From positions 1 through 34,451 of IMG/VR virus record IMGVR_UViG_3300020159_000120: a stretch of DNA of 34,451 nt; one strand, written 5' to 3'. The stretch comes from a virus. The position numbers and the translations under genes were made by a program. This document shows, piece by piece, positions 5,471-14,542 of the stretch (its first letter is position 1; each line of letters begins with the position of its first letter). A model generated the notes under the pieces. That model ran no database searches and was not told where the DNA came from. It worked only from the letters and a program-made list of their open reading frames with translations.

Positions 5471-6144
5471 TCCGAATATTTGCCGGATACGACCCTCGGG
5501 AAGCCATTGGTTACCATGTATTTTGTCAATCGGTCATAGAGCGCACAAAGGAGCCGGTGGCAATTACGCCGTTTTACGGCAAACAACGGGACGGCACAAA
5601 CGCTTTTATTTACCAAAGATTCTTAGTCCCATATTTCACAAAGTTTAAGGGCCGCGCCATCTTTATGGACGCAAGCGATATGTTGATGCTGGGCGACATA
5701 GACGACCTAAACAAGCTATTTGACCCGACAAAGGCCGTGCAAGTGGTAAAGCACGAGTACAAGACCCAGCACGCAAGAAAGTATATTGGAACGCCAATGG
5801 AGGCCAAGAACGAAGACTATCCAAGGAAAAACTGGTCAAGCCTTATCCTGTGGAACTGCGAACACCCAAGAAACAAGGTGCTTACACCCGATTACATTGA
5901 CGACCATAGCGGGTCGGAATTACACCGCTTTGGCTGGCTGCCCGACTCTTTGATTGGTGAACTACCCAAACATTGGAACGTTTTGGTAGGCGAACAACAC
6001 AACCCTAACGCCAAGATTGCCCACTACACCTTGGGCATTCCCGAATTTGACCATTACGCCGATTGCGATTATGCTAAACAATGGTTCAACACTAAAAGCC
6101 GAATGTTGGACGGCCTAATTAAAATGAAAGAACTAACCAATTGA
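5467..6144 (+). CDS. Glycosyltransferase, GT8-like (225 aa)
   Basis: MIRIFAGYDPREAIGYHVFC resembles small nucleotide-sugar transferases, and GRAIFMDASDMLMLGDIDDL has an acidic Asp68-x-x-Asp71 motif where GT-A enzymes bind metal and sugar nucleotide. NWSSLILWNCEHPRN and a conserved HYTLGIPEF near the C-terminus fit the same fold. It would transfer a sugar to DNA, protein or a host glycan; the target cannot be told. Its neighbours are a DUF5856 gene and a ParB/methyltransferase pair, so DNA modification is one option. Confidence 0.75.
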   Translation: MIRIFAGYDPREAIGYHVFCQSVIERTKEPVAITPFYGKQRDGTNAFIYQRFLVPYFTKFKGRAIFMDASDMLMLGDIDDLNKLFDPTKAVQVVKHEYKTQHARKYIGTPMEAKNEDYPRKNWSSLILWNCEHPRNKVLTPDYIDDHSGSELHRFGWLPDSLIGELPKHWNVLVGEQHNPNAKIAHYTLGIPEFDHYADCDYAKQWFNTKSRMLDGLIKMKELTN

Positions 6145-6641
6145 AAATTACCCAAAAAAAGGTTGAAAGCCTAATTCCCTACATAAACAACAGCCGGACT
6201 CACTCGGATGCACAAGTAGCGCAGATTGCGGCAAGCATCAAAGAGTTTGGCTGGACTAATCCAATCTTGGTAGATGGATCAAATGGCATTATTGCCGGGC
6301 ATGGACGATTGCTTGCTGCCCGTAAACTAGGGTTTAAGGAAGTGCCAGTCATAGAATTGGCAGACCTAACCGACACCCAACGCAAAGCTTACATTATTGC
6401 CGATAATAAACTTGCTTTAAATGCGGAATGGGATAAAGAAATATTATCTATTGAATTAGGAACATTGCAAGGAGTTAATTTTAATATTGATTTATTAGGA
6501 TTTGATGCAATTGAATTATCTGATTTATTTGATGAGCAAATTAAAATGCCAGAATCAAGTAGTGAAGAAATTGATATAGATGAATACAACATGAATTGTA
6601 AATGTCCTAAATGTGGATTTGAATTTGATGCAAAAACCTGA
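6141..6641 (+). CDS. ParB-like nuclease-domain protein with C-terminal zinc motif
   Basis: It starts at TTG 6141, overlapping the previous stop by 4 nt. Residues 1-100 form a ParB N-terminal domain: VESLIPYINNSRTHSD, then GIIAGHGRLLAARKLGFKEV with the GHGR box at 53-56, then IIADNKLALNAEWD. The C-terminus ends with CKCPKCGFEFD, a small zinc knuckle. Such proteins commonly sit next to, or are fused to, phage DNA methyltransferases, as here. The 3' half is strongly AT-rich (13 G/C in 60 bases at 6481-6540), unlike the start of the gene. Confidence 0.85.
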   Translation: MKITQKKVESLIPYINNSRTHSDAQVAQIAASIKEFGWTNPILVDGSNGIIAGHGRLLAARKLGFKEVPVIELADLTDTQRKAYIIADNKLALNAEWDKEILSIELGTLQGVNFNIDLLGFDAIELSDLFDEQIKMPESSSEEIDIDEYNMNCKCPKCGFEFDAKT

Positions 6642-7686
6642 TTGCGCATGGAACCTTACGGATTTGGCAGATGTGCCAAAGAATGGCGTCAAAGTAATGA
6701 GCACTTTTGCCTGTGGTGGTGGTTCCAGCATGGGTTACAAACGCGCCGGTTGCGAAGTAATTGCGGCCAATGATATTGATCCTGAGATGGCCTGGCATTA
6801 TCAACTCAACATCAAGCCTAAACATTATTTTCTTTGTCCCATTGGGGAATTGATAGAAAAGGAATTGCCAGAAGAACTTTACAACCTAGACATTCTTGAT
6901 GGCTCCCCTCCTTGTTCAACATTTAGCATGGCAGGTAGCCGAGAAAAAGCCTGGGGTAAAGACAAACATTTTAGGGAAGGCCAAACCAAACAAGTGCTAT
7001 CGGATTTGTTCTTTGATTACCTTGACCTAGTTGGAAAGCTAAAGCCAAAGGTGGCTATTGCTGAGAACGTTAAAGGAATGCTCATTGGCAATGCCAAGGG
7101 TTACACCAAAATGGTGATGGCAAGATTTAAAGAATTAGGTTACAGGCCGCAATTGTTCCTATTAAATAGTGCTGATTGTGGTGTTCCACAAAGGCGTGAA
7201 CGGGTTTTCTTTGTAGCCATCCGTGATGACATTAAAGTTCCGCCATTAAAATTAGCCCCAAAACATCAATGGATAAATTGCGGAAATGCCACAAAAGATT
7301 TAAAAATAACTTTGGATGAATTGGAAGAAGTTAAATTTACAGCTAATACAGATTTAATCTGGTGGCCAAAAACACGACCTGGTGAAGATTATGGAGATGC
7401 TGTAAAACGTACAGGAAAACCTGTCAAATTATGGAATTCAAAAAAACTTGATTCAAATGCGCCATCTTTAACATTGACGGCAACTCATACAATGTTTAAA
7501 CATTGGAAAGAACCAAGACATTTAACATTTAGAGAATATGTTAGGCTTGGATCATTTCCTGATGATTACAAAACAAAAAATAATAAAATTGGTAAATATA
7601 TGATTGGTATGTCGGTCCCGCCTAAGATGACAGAACAAGTGGCAAAAGCTGTATGCAATCAATGGTTAAATGTTAAACTAGCATAA
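6613..7686 (+). CDS. DNA (cytosine-5) methyltransferase
   Basis: Motifs appear in order: I FACGGGSSMG (32-41), IV GSPPCSTFS with the catalytic Cys101, VI ENV (151-153), VIII QRRERVFFVA (193-202), and a C-terminal motif X-like GMSVPPKMTEQVAKAV. The 357-aa length suits a solitary C5 methylase. No restriction gene is near, so protection against host restriction is likely; target bases cannot be read. It overlaps the ParB-like gene by 29 nt; Met6 (6628) is an alternative start. The last third is AT-rich, as in the neighbouring gene's 3' half. Confidence 0.93.
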   Translation: MDLNLMQKPDCAWNLTDLADVPKNGVKVMSTFACGGGSSMGYKRAGCEVIAANDIDPEMAWHYQLNIKPKHYFLCPIGELIEKELPEELYNLDILDGSPPCSTFSMAGSREKAWGKDKHFREGQTKQVLSDLFFDYLDLVGKLKPKVAIAENVKGMLIGNAKGYTKMVMARFKELGYRPQLFLLNSADCGVPQRRERVFFVAIRDDIKVPPLKLAPKHQWINCGNATKDLKITLDELEEVKFTANTDLIWWPKTRPGEDYGDAVKRTGKPVKLWNSKKLDSNAPSLTLTATHTMFKHWKEPRHLTFREYVRLGSFPDDYKTKNNKIGKYMIGMSVPPKMTEQVAKAVCNQWLNVKLA

Positions 7687-7705
7687 CGAGTTCCCCTTTA
7701 TAAAA

Positions 7706-8044
7706 ATGGCAGTAATCCCACAAAAGGCTCACAAGCCAACCGATGAGACCCGCAGAATGGTTGAAAGCACCAGTGGGTTGGGCCTGCCCCATGAGCAGAT
7801 TGCCATCTTGGTGGGCATAGACGATAAGACCTTGCGTAAGTATTACCGCACCGAACTGGACTTAGGCAAGGCCAAAGCTAACGGGCAGATTGCCAAGACG
7901 CTGTTTAGCAAGGCCACCGGCGGGGACACCACGGCGCTAATATGGTGGACAAAGACGCAAATGCGCTGGGCTGAGACGGTCAAGCAAGAGATCACGGGCG
8001 CGGACGGCAATGACTTGGTGATTAAATGGGCAGCAGGGAAATAA
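7706..8044 (+). CDS. terS: Terminase small subunit (candidate)
   Basis: The 112-aa protein lies immediately upstream of terL and overlaps it by 19 nt. The N-terminal part reads as a helix-turn-helix (MVESTSGLGLPHEQIAIL, then VGIDDKTLRKYYRTELDLG), and the middle (ANGQIAKTLFSKATGGDTTA, then IWWTKTQMRW) matches the short phage TerS group. It would recognise the packaging site and load TerL. No Shine-Dalgarno is obvious. The call depends on pattern and on position. Confidence 0.85.
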   Translation: MAVIPQKAHKPTDETRRMVESTSGLGLPHEQIAILVGIDDKTLRKYYRTELDLGKAKANGQIAKTLFSKATGGDTTALIWWTKTQMRWAETVKQEITGADGNDLVIKWAAGK

Positions 8045-9348
8045 TCCTGCCGTATTCGCCACGGGACGCATTTATGCCGTTCCACAACCGCACAACCCGA
8101 TGGAGTTGCCTAGTTGCCCATCGACGGGCTGGTAAAACTGTGGCGGCAATTAACGATGTGATTAAGCGGGCAATCACGGAAGGCAGGCAAGGCGCACAGT
8201 ATGCGTACATTGCCCCGTTTAGAAGCCAGGCCAAGCGGGTGGCATGGGATTACCTCAAGCATTACGCTGCCCCAATTACCAAAAACACAAACGAAGCCGA
8301 TCTGATGGTGGAACTGATTAACGGCGCAAAGATCATGTTGTTTGGCGGTGACAACGCCGATGCCATGCGCGGAATGGGTTTTAACGGGGTTTACCTTGAC
8401 GAATACGGCGACTTTCGGCCTAGCGTTTGGGGTAATGTCATTCGGCCTACGTTGTCCGACCGGCTTGGTTGGGCGGTATTTGGCGGCACGCCCAAGGGTA
8501 AAAACCAGTTTCACGACATTTACAAGGTTAGCCAAAGCACACCGGATTGGTTTCTTTTGCGCCTACCGGCTAGTGTTTCCAAGATATTGCCCCAATCGGA
8601 ACTAGCGGCGGCACGGGCGCAATTAAGCCAAGATCAGTACGACCAAGAGTACGAATGCAGCTTTGATGCGGCAATCATGGGCGCTTATTACGGGCAAGAA
8701 ATGCGTTTGGTTGACGATGAAGGCCGAATCCGCAACTTACCATTTGACCCCGATGCGCCGGTTTATACGGCTTGGGATTTGGGTTATCGCGATGACACCG
8801 CCATTTGGTTTTACCAAGTAATCCGAGGCGAAATCAGGGTAATGGATTACTTTGCCGTCAGTGGCGCAGGCATTGAGGACATTGCTCAAGTGGTGATTGA
8901 CAAGGGCTACCGGTACACCAAGCACTACCTACCGCATGACGCACGGGCAAAAACGCTGGCATCGGGCGGCAAATCCATTGTGGAGCAGCTTGCGGCGCAC
9001 CTTGGCGGCATGAGCAAACTAGCAATCGTGCCCGAAATTGGGGTGCAAGACGGCATCCAAGCGGTTCGGATGGTGTTGCCCAAGTGCTATTTTGACCCTA
9101 GTTGCGAAGAAGGACTGGAGGCTTTGCGTCAATATCAGCGGGAATATGACGAGGACAAGAAAGCATTTAGGCAAAATCCTCGCCATGACTGGTGCTCACA
9201 CCCAGCGGATGCCTTTAGAATGCTTGCAGTGGCCTACAGGCAAGAGGCAAGAGATCAAGAGCCGCCCAAGGGCAAGACCATCCAAACCATTACATTGGAT
9301 GAATTGTGGGAATTTGACACTCAACATCATCGCGGAGAACGAATATGA
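8026..9348 (+). CDS. terL: Terminase large subunit
   Basis: The 440-aa protein has an ATPase domain with Walker A AHRRAGKT (31-38), Walker B GVYLDEYGDF with Asp125 and Glu126, and a coupling motif FGGTPKGKN (152-160). The RNase H-like nuclease domain shows Asp251 in AWDLGYRDD, Asp305 in YLPHDARAKT and Asp395 in SHPADAFRM. All catalytic residues are present. It pumps DNA into the prohead through the portal and cuts concatemers. The type of packaging end cannot be read from the window. Confidence 0.95.
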   Translation: MGSREIILPYSPRDAFMPFHNRTTRWSCLVAHRRAGKTVAAINDVIKRAITEGRQGAQYAYIAPFRSQAKRVAWDYLKHYAAPITKNTNEADLMVELINGAKIMLFGGDNADAMRGMGFNGVYLDEYGDFRPSVWGNVIRPTLSDRLGWAVFGGTPKGKNQFHDIYKVSQSTPDWFLLRLPASVSKILPQSELAAARAQLSQDQYDQEYECSFDAAIMGAYYGQEMRLVDDEGRIRNLPFDPDAPVYTAWDLGYRDDTAIWFYQVIRGEIRVMDYFAVSGAGIEDIAQVVIDKGYRYTKHYLPHDARAKTLASGGKSIVEQLAAHLGGMSKLAIVPEIGVQDGIQAVRMVLPKCYFDPSCEEGLEALRQYQREYDEDKKAFRQNPRHDWCSHPADAFRMLAVAYRQEARDQEPPKGKTIQTITLDELWEFDTQHHRGERI

Positions 9349-9620
9349 GCCAGCCAGTAGCAGAAGTCGGTGCTTACAAAAACATGACAGCATCGGGGGC
9401 GGTTTCAACCGGCCCATGCCAATTAATTGGGTTTTACGTTAACAGCACCACCGCTGGCACTATGGTGCTAACCGATGGCGGCGCAAGCGGCACGGTGATT
9501 TGCGGCACGATAACGCCAGCCGTTGGATTCCATCGTTTCCCAGCTAACATTGGTTCAAGCCTTTACTTTACCGAGGGCAATGTGTTGGACGTAACATTTT
9601 TCTTTGCATCGGGTAACTAA
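9345..9620 (+). CDS. Small beta-rich putative virion protein (91 aa)
   Basis: The 91 residues alternate short strands with Gly, Thr and Ser turns (CQLIGFYVNSTTAGTMVL, then GTVICGTITPAVGFHRFPAN) and end TFFFASGN. It lies between terL and portal with 4-nt and 1-nt overlaps. The composition is that of small phage decoration or adaptor proteins. No family is recognised with certainty. Confidence 0.75.
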   Translation: MSQPVAEVGAYKNMTASGAVSTGPCQLIGFYVNSTTAGTMVLTDGGASGTVICGTITPAVGFHRFPANIGSSLYFTEGNVLDVTFFFASGN

Positions 9621-11938
9621 TGGCCTACCAAGAAACCGGTGCTTACGAGGGCGATGATCCTGGCCCGTATTGGCACGACCAAATCGAATCCGCGCAAAAG
9701 GTTTTTGATAAATGGGAAAAACGCGGGCATAAAATTATTAAGCGGTATCGGGATGAGCGCGATGCGGTAGAAATGCCCCGTGTTCGATACAACATTCTTT
9801 GGTCAAACATCCAAGTGTTGTTTCCCGCGCTATACGGACGGCAAGCAAAACCCGAAGTTTCCCGCCGTTACATGGATCAAGACCCCGTGGGCCGTCTGGC
9901 ATCAACAATGCTGGAACGGGTTATGGAATATGAAACCATGCAATTTGGCGACTTTGACAATGCCATGCGCGGCGCGGTGGAAGACCGTTTGTTGCCTGGT
10001 CGCGGCACGGCATGGATTCGCTACGAGCCGGTAATTGTTAACGAACAACCCGAAGTAAGTGAGGCCGCCGGTCAAATGGAGGAACCAGGTGAGGCGCAGA
10101 TTTACGATGCCGTAGAGGAGCCAACCGAGCGCATTGATGCGGCGCACAGCCCCATTGATTACGTTTATTGGACGGACTTCTTGCATTCGCCAGCCCGCAC
10201 ATGGGATGAAGTATGGTGGGTCGCCCGCGCCGTCTACATGACCAAAGACGAAGGCATAGAGCGTTTTGGCGATGTGTTTAAGAACGTTGGCTTAGACAGT
10301 AGCAACACGGACATGGATGCTAAAAATCCAATGACCGCTAAAAACACCTATGACAAAAAAGCAAAGGTGTTTGAGATTTGGAACAAGCGCACCGGCAAGG
10401 TTTGCTGGGTGGCAAAGGGTTATCCACAAGCGTTAGATGAGCGTGACGATCCGTTGGAATTGGAAGAATTCTTTCCATGCCCGCGTCCGTTGATGTCAAC
10501 TACCACCACCGGCACAATGATCCCTGTGCCCGATTATTGTGAGTACGAAGACCAAGCGCAGGAACTAGACAACCTAACACAGCGCATTTTCTTGCTTACC
10601 AAAGCCTGTAAAGCCGTTGGCGTGTTCAATGCCGAATTCAAGGAACTAGGCCGTTTGTTTACCGAAGGCGTAGACAACAAGCTTTTCCCCGTTACCGCAT
10701 GGGCGGCAATGTCGGAAAAAGGTGGGCTAAAGGGTGCTATCGACATGATGGACACCTCAACCATCATTGTGACCTTACGGGAACTTTACTCGGCGCGGGA
10801 ACAAGTCAAGCAAGCAATTTACGAGATTATGGGCATCTCGGACATTTTGCGCGGCGCATCAAAAGCGCAAGAAACACTTGGCGCACAGCAGTTAAAAGCA
10901 AACTTTGGCAGCTTACGGATGCGAAGCAGCCAAGGCGATGTGGCGCGGTTTGCTTCCGACATTTTTAAGCTAAAAGCGCAAGTCATTTGCAAGTTTTACC
11001 CGCCAGAGTTGATTGTGCAGATGTCAGGTGTAATGGACACCGAAGATGGTAAAGACCCGCAATTGCTGCAAGCCGCCGTGCAAATGTTGTCCAACAGCAC
11101 AATCCGCGATTTCCATATTGCGGTTGAGGCCGATAGCCTAGCGCAAATTGACGAACAAGCGGAAAAACAAGGCGCACAAGAGGCCATCCAAGCCATTGGA
11201 CTGTTTTTGCGTGAGGCAATCCCAATGATTAGCCAAGCGCCCGAAACTTTGCCAATGGCTTCCGAAATGCTGCTGTTTTTGGTTCGCCGCTTCCGTGCTG
11301 GTCGCGGGTTGGAAAGCGCCGTAGAACGCGCTATGAAAGCGTTGGAGCAAAAAGCGGCAATGGCACAACAACAACCGCCTGGCCCCAATCCCGAGCAATT
11401 GAAGATTGAAGCGCAAAACCAAACCGAGCAAATGAAGATGCAAGTTACGGCGCAAGCGGAACAAGCACGGATGCAAGCAGATGCACAAAGGGCGCAAATG
11501 CAAGCCCAGTTAGATATGCAAAAGCACCAAGCGCAATTGCAAGCGGATATGCAACTTGCCCAAATGAAGGCAGATTTTGAAACCGCCATGCAAAACAACG
11601 AACTGCAAATAAAAGCCCGAGAAATGGCGGGAAGGGAAGAATACGAACGATGGAAAGCCGAATTGGATGCAGCAACCAAGATTATGGTGGCACGCATTGG
11701 TAGCAATCCTGGCGTAGATTTACCAGTGGTTGAGGCAGCGGCTGCACAAATAACCAATGAACTAGGCGGCACAATTATTCAAGCAATGGACAAAATAACC
11801 GCTTTGCACGACAACATGGCAAATTTGCATGGCGAATCTATGCAAAACATTGGCACGGCTATGCAAAAACTAAGCGCACCTAAACGTGTAATTCGTGGCC
11901 CCGATGGAATGGTAATAGGCGTGGAGGCCGTCCAATGA
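9620..11938 (+). CDS. Portal protein, P22-like (772 aa)
   Basis: At 772 aa it is close to P22 gp1 (725). The N-terminal region (YWHDQIESAQKVFDKWEKRG, then YNILWSNIQVLFPALYGRQA) is typical of P22-type portals, and the core is in the wing and stem order. Residues about 590-680 are almost purely Gln/Met/Ala/Glu helix (QMKMQVTAQAEQARMQADAQ), a long coiled coil comparable to the C-terminal barrel of P22 portal. It forms the dodecameric DNA gate and the base for the tail. An unusually long Gln-rich tail is the only oddity. Confidence 0.9.
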   Translation: MAYQETGAYEGDDPGPYWHDQIESAQKVFDKWEKRGHKIIKRYRDERDAVEMPRVRYNILWSNIQVLFPALYGRQAKPEVSRRYMDQDPVGRLASTMLERVMEYETMQFGDFDNAMRGAVEDRLLPGRGTAWIRYEPVIVNEQPEVSEAAGQMEEPGEAQIYDAVEEPTERIDAAHSPIDYVYWTDFLHSPARTWDEVWWVARAVYMTKDEGIERFGDVFKNVGLDSSNTDMDAKNPMTAKNTYDKKAKVFEIWNKRTGKVCWVAKGYPQALDERDDPLELEEFFPCPRPLMSTTTTGTMIPVPDYCEYEDQAQELDNLTQRIFLLTKACKAVGVFNAEFKELGRLFTEGVDNKLFPVTAWAAMSEKGGLKGAIDMMDTSTIIVTLRELYSAREQVKQAIYEIMGISDILRGASKAQETLGAQQLKANFGSLRMRSSQGDVARFASDIFKLKAQVICKFYPPELIVQMSGVMDTEDGKDPQLLQAAVQMLSNSTIRDFHIAVEADSLAQIDEQAEKQGAQEAIQAIGLFLREAIPMISQAPETLPMASEMLLFLVRRFRAGRGLESAVERAMKALEQKAAMAQQQPPGPNPEQLKIEAQNQTEQMKMQVTAQAEQARMQADAQRAQMQAQLDMQKHQAQLQADMQLAQMKADFETAMQNNELQIKAREMAGREEYERWKAELDAATKIMVARIGSNPGVDLPVVEAAAAQITNELGGTIIQAMDKITALHDNMANLHGESMQNIGTAMQKLSAPKRVIRGPDGMVIGVEAVQ

Positions 11939-12795
11939 GCCTTGTTTTAGCGGATCGCGTTAGACAAACATCCACAACAACGGGATCAGGCACATTTACG
12001 TTAGATGGTTCGGTTGCGGGTTTTCAATCCTTTAGCGCAATTGGCAATGGCAATACAACTTATTACACCATTTCGTTAGATTCCCAATGGGAAGTGGGCA
12101 TTGGGACGTATTCTGCGGGCACATTGTCCCGTGACACGGTAATTTCCTCTAGCACAGGAAGCAAAATTTCATTTGCCGCTGGTGCAAAAGATGTGTTTGT
12201 GTCTTACCCCGCAGAAAAATCGGTAAATCAAGACGCAAATAATCGTGTTTTGATACCTTACACATCAGGCGTAACCGATGTAGGTTCTTTAAATGTAGGT
12301 GATGCAACATTACACACCGATTCCGGCGTTATTGCTGGGTTTACCGCAAGTGAACCGCTTTATTTGTACACTAGCTTACAAAACACAAGCGAAGCTAATA
12401 CAAGTTATGCATCGTATGCGGTTAACGATGGTGGTCATACGGCTTACGGTGAGTTAGGAATAAATAACGCAAATTACAGCTATTCAGCAGCGGGTTTTCC
12501 TAACAATGGCTTTAGCGCCCCACTAGCCTCTTTTGTGGAATCATATGGTGGCCCATTAGTATTAGGTAGCTGGGACAATCAAAAAATTAGTTTTATTATT
12601 AATGGCTCGGTTAGTACAACTGATGTAATGACATTAAACACTAATGGTTCGGTTGCATTTAATGGGCAAGTTGGAACTGCTGGACAAGTCTTACAAAGCA
12701 ATGCAACAAGCGCACCAACTTGGGTAACCCCTAGCGGTGGTAGTGGAATTACAACCGGTAAAAGTATCGCAATGGCGATGATCTTTGGATATTAA
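11935..12795 (+). CDS. Fibre-like virion protein (286 aa)
   Basis: The N-terminus, LVLADRVRQTSTTTGSGTFT then LDGSVAGFQSFSAIGNGNT, is a frequent attachment-type module of phage structural proteins. The rest is beta-rich with no Cys. Near the C-terminus AGQVLQSNATSAPTWVTP repeats a motif also present in the tail fibre at 29799-30833. It lies between portal and scaffold genes, not in the tail region, so a head-surface fibre is possible. ATGA couples it to the portal gene. Confidence 0.75.
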   Translation: MSLVLADRVRQTSTTTGSGTFTLDGSVAGFQSFSAIGNGNTTYYTISLDSQWEVGIGTYSAGTLSRDTVISSSTGSKISFAAGAKDVFVSYPAEKSVNQDANNRVLIPYTSGVTDVGSLNVGDATLHTDSGVIAGFTASEPLYLYTSLQNTSEANTSYASYAVNDGGHTAYGELGINNANYSYSAAGFPNNGFSAPLASFVESYGGPLVLGSWDNQKISFIINGSVSTTDVMTLNTNGSVAFNGQVGTAGQVLQSNATSAPTWVTPSGGSGITTGKSIAMAMIFGY

Positions 12796-12797
12796 TT

Positions 12798-13169
12798 ATG
12801 GCAAACCCTAACATTGTTAACGTAACATCAATTTACGGCAACACAAGCTATTTGATTCCAGGCACTACGGCGGCTACAACTTGGACGGCACTTACTCCCG
12901 CATCAAACACTGTCAACAAGATTGATAACATTGTTGCGTCTAATGTCACTGCATCCGCAGCTACCGTGACTGTAGCGATCAATAGCGCAGCGGGCGGCGC
13001 GGGTACAAACTATCGTTTGATTTACCAAGTAACTGTCCCAATCAACGCCGCGATTGTGATTGTGGACAAAAGCACGGCCTTTTACTTGGGTGAAGCGCAG
13101 TCTATTGTGGTGACTGTTGGTACAGCAAGCGCAATTGAATTAACGGCATCGTATGAGGCCATTACCTAA
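12798..13169 (+). CDS. Small beta-sandwich-like virion protein (123 aa)
   Basis: The 123-aa sequence is Thr/Ala/Val-rich with regular strands (NIVASNVTASAATVTVAINS, then YRLIYQVTVPINAAIVIVDK, then QSIVVTVGTASAIELTASYE). This is the look of small decoration or fibre-accessory proteins seen in many aquatic phages. TAATG overlap links it to the glycine-rich gene. The exact role is unknown. Confidence 0.75.
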   Translation: MANPNIVNVTSIYGNTSYLIPGTTAATTWTALTPASNTVNKIDNIVASNVTASAATVTVAINSAAGGAGTNYRLIYQVTVPINAAIVIVDKSTAFYLGEAQSIVVTVGTASAIELTASYEAIT

Positions 13170-14176
13170 TGTCTACTAGATATAAGGCTTCTTTAATGTC
13201 GCCAATTGCGGCGACAAACTCTTCTACCGCTGCTGCTGGAATTTGGAAATTATCTGATCAACTACAAGCCCAGCAAGCAGGAGCATGGCCCAATGCTAAC
13301 GCAATTAATGCAACATATTTAGTTGTTGCTGGCGGCGGCGCTGGCGGTGCTTATTACTATGGTGGTGGGGGCGGAGCTGGTGGACTTACAACCAATAATG
13401 GTGGTGCAGCATTTACTATCCCAGCAGGGTCAGGAGCATATGCTGTAATTGTTGGAGCAGGTGGAACAGGTAGCTCTACTACACCAACAAACGGAAATAC
13501 ATCGTCACTTATTGGAACGGGGCTATCTATCTCTACGGTAGGAGGCGGTAGGGGGGGCGCATACTTTAGTGGTAATCCAGGCCCATTATCTGGCGGCTCG
13601 GGCGGTGGTGGTGCATCAACAACCAATACAAATGCAGCTGGAACAAGTGGACAAGGATTTGCTGGTGGTCTTGGCTCAACTACCGCTGGATATGGTGGCG
13701 GTGGTGGTGGCTCTGGTGGAATAGGAACTTCGGGTCAAGGCACAACAAGCCCCGCTGGTACGGGCGGCATTGGAACTAATTTAGCGTCTTTAATAAGTAC
13801 TACTCTTGCAACAAGTTCTAGTGTGGGTTATGTCACTGGCGCACAAGTTCAGTTTGCAGGTGGAGGAGGAGGCAGTAGAGATGCTAACTTAGGTAGCGGC
13901 GGAGCAATTGCACCTGGTTCCGCAGGCGGTGGTGCTGGCGCCATTTATACTTCAGGAAATTTTCCTGGCGCTGGTCAAGCATATACCGGATCTGGTGGTG
14001 GCGGCGCATGTCACACTGGAACAGGAAATTCGGTTAGCGGCAACGGCGGCAAAGGTGTAGTCATTATTAAATACCCAGCAGCAGCAGCTTTAGCTACTGG
14101 CGGCGACATAATAAATGTTAGCGGTGGGTATGTTACCCACATATTTAAAAACAGTGGATCGTTTACACCAATATAG
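13169..14176 (+). CDS. Glycine-rich adhesin-like fibre protein (335 aa)
   Basis: After a 50-residue N-terminal segment, ATYLVVAGGGAGG opens a glycine-rich domain that runs to KGVVIIKYP (about 52-305). It is full of GGGGGAGG, GSGGGG and GGGGGSGG blocks. The C-terminus ends YVTHIFKNSGSFTPI, typical of this phage glycine-rich family. Polyglycine-helix tips of this sort act as receptor-binding adhesins in T-even-like phages; a similar role here is inferred. Its place among head genes is unusual. It ends in TAG. Confidence 0.8.
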   Translation: MSTRYKASLMSPIAATNSSTAAAGIWKLSDQLQAQQAGAWPNANAINATYLVVAGGGAGGAYYYGGGGGAGGLTTNNGGAAFTIPAGSGAYAVIVGAGGTGSSTTPTNGNTSSLIGTGLSISTVGGGRGGAYFSGNPGPLSGGSGGGGASTTNTNAAGTSGQGFAGGLGSTTAGYGGGGGGSGGIGTSGQGTTSPAGTGGIGTNLASLISTTLATSSSVGYVTGAQVQFAGGGGGSRDANLGSGGAIAPGSAGGGAGAIYTSGNFPGAGQAYTGSGGGGACHTGTGNSVSGNGGKGVVIIKYPAAAALATGGDIINVSGGYVTHIFKNSGSFTPI

Positions 14177-14178
14177 AT

Positions 14179-14538
14179 ATGGCACACTTTGCAGAAATTG
14201 ACGAAAACAACATTGTCCTTCAGGTAATTTCGGGTGTGGACGAACCGCTTGATGGCGAGGCTATCTACGCAGAAACAACGGGAACAGTCTGGAAGAAAAC
14301 CAGCTACAACACTATGGGTGGACAACACCTGCTAGGCGGTACGCCATTTCGCAAGAATTACGCTGGCATTGGGTACACTTACGACTCAGATAGGGACGCT
14401 TTTATCCCCCCGCAGCCATTTTCAAGCTGGACACTTGACGAACAAACGTGCCAATGGATTTCGCCAATACCCTTTCCCAATGATGAAAAACAGTATTTTT
14501 GGGATGAATCCACATTGTCGTGGACTTTTGTAGAGTAA
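14179..14538 (+). CDS. Conserved hypothetical virion-associated protein (119 aa)
   Basis: The 119-aa protein starts MAHFAEIDENNIVLQVISGV and has GGTPFRKNYAGIGYTYDSDR, DAFIPPQPFSSWTLDEQTCQ and a Trp-rich end (YFWDESTLSWTFVE). This layout recurs in cyanophage and pelagiphage structural clusters near fibres, without an assigned role. It starts 2 nt after the glycine-rich gene, so it may be an assembly partner or a small appendage part. Confidence 0.75.
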   Translation: MAHFAEIDENNIVLQVISGVDEPLDGEAIYAETTGTVWKKTSYNTMGGQHLLGGTPFRKNYAGIGYTYDSDRDAFIPPQPFSSWTLDEQTCQWISPIPFPNDEKQYFWDESTLSWTFVE

Positions 14539-14542
14539 CCAA

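Noticed and set aside
10996-11772. 258-aa open frame on the minus strand within the portal gene
   Set aside because: It is the antisense of the portal coiled-coil region and is made of Cys/Ala/Ser-rich low-complexity sequence. It is a shadow frame.
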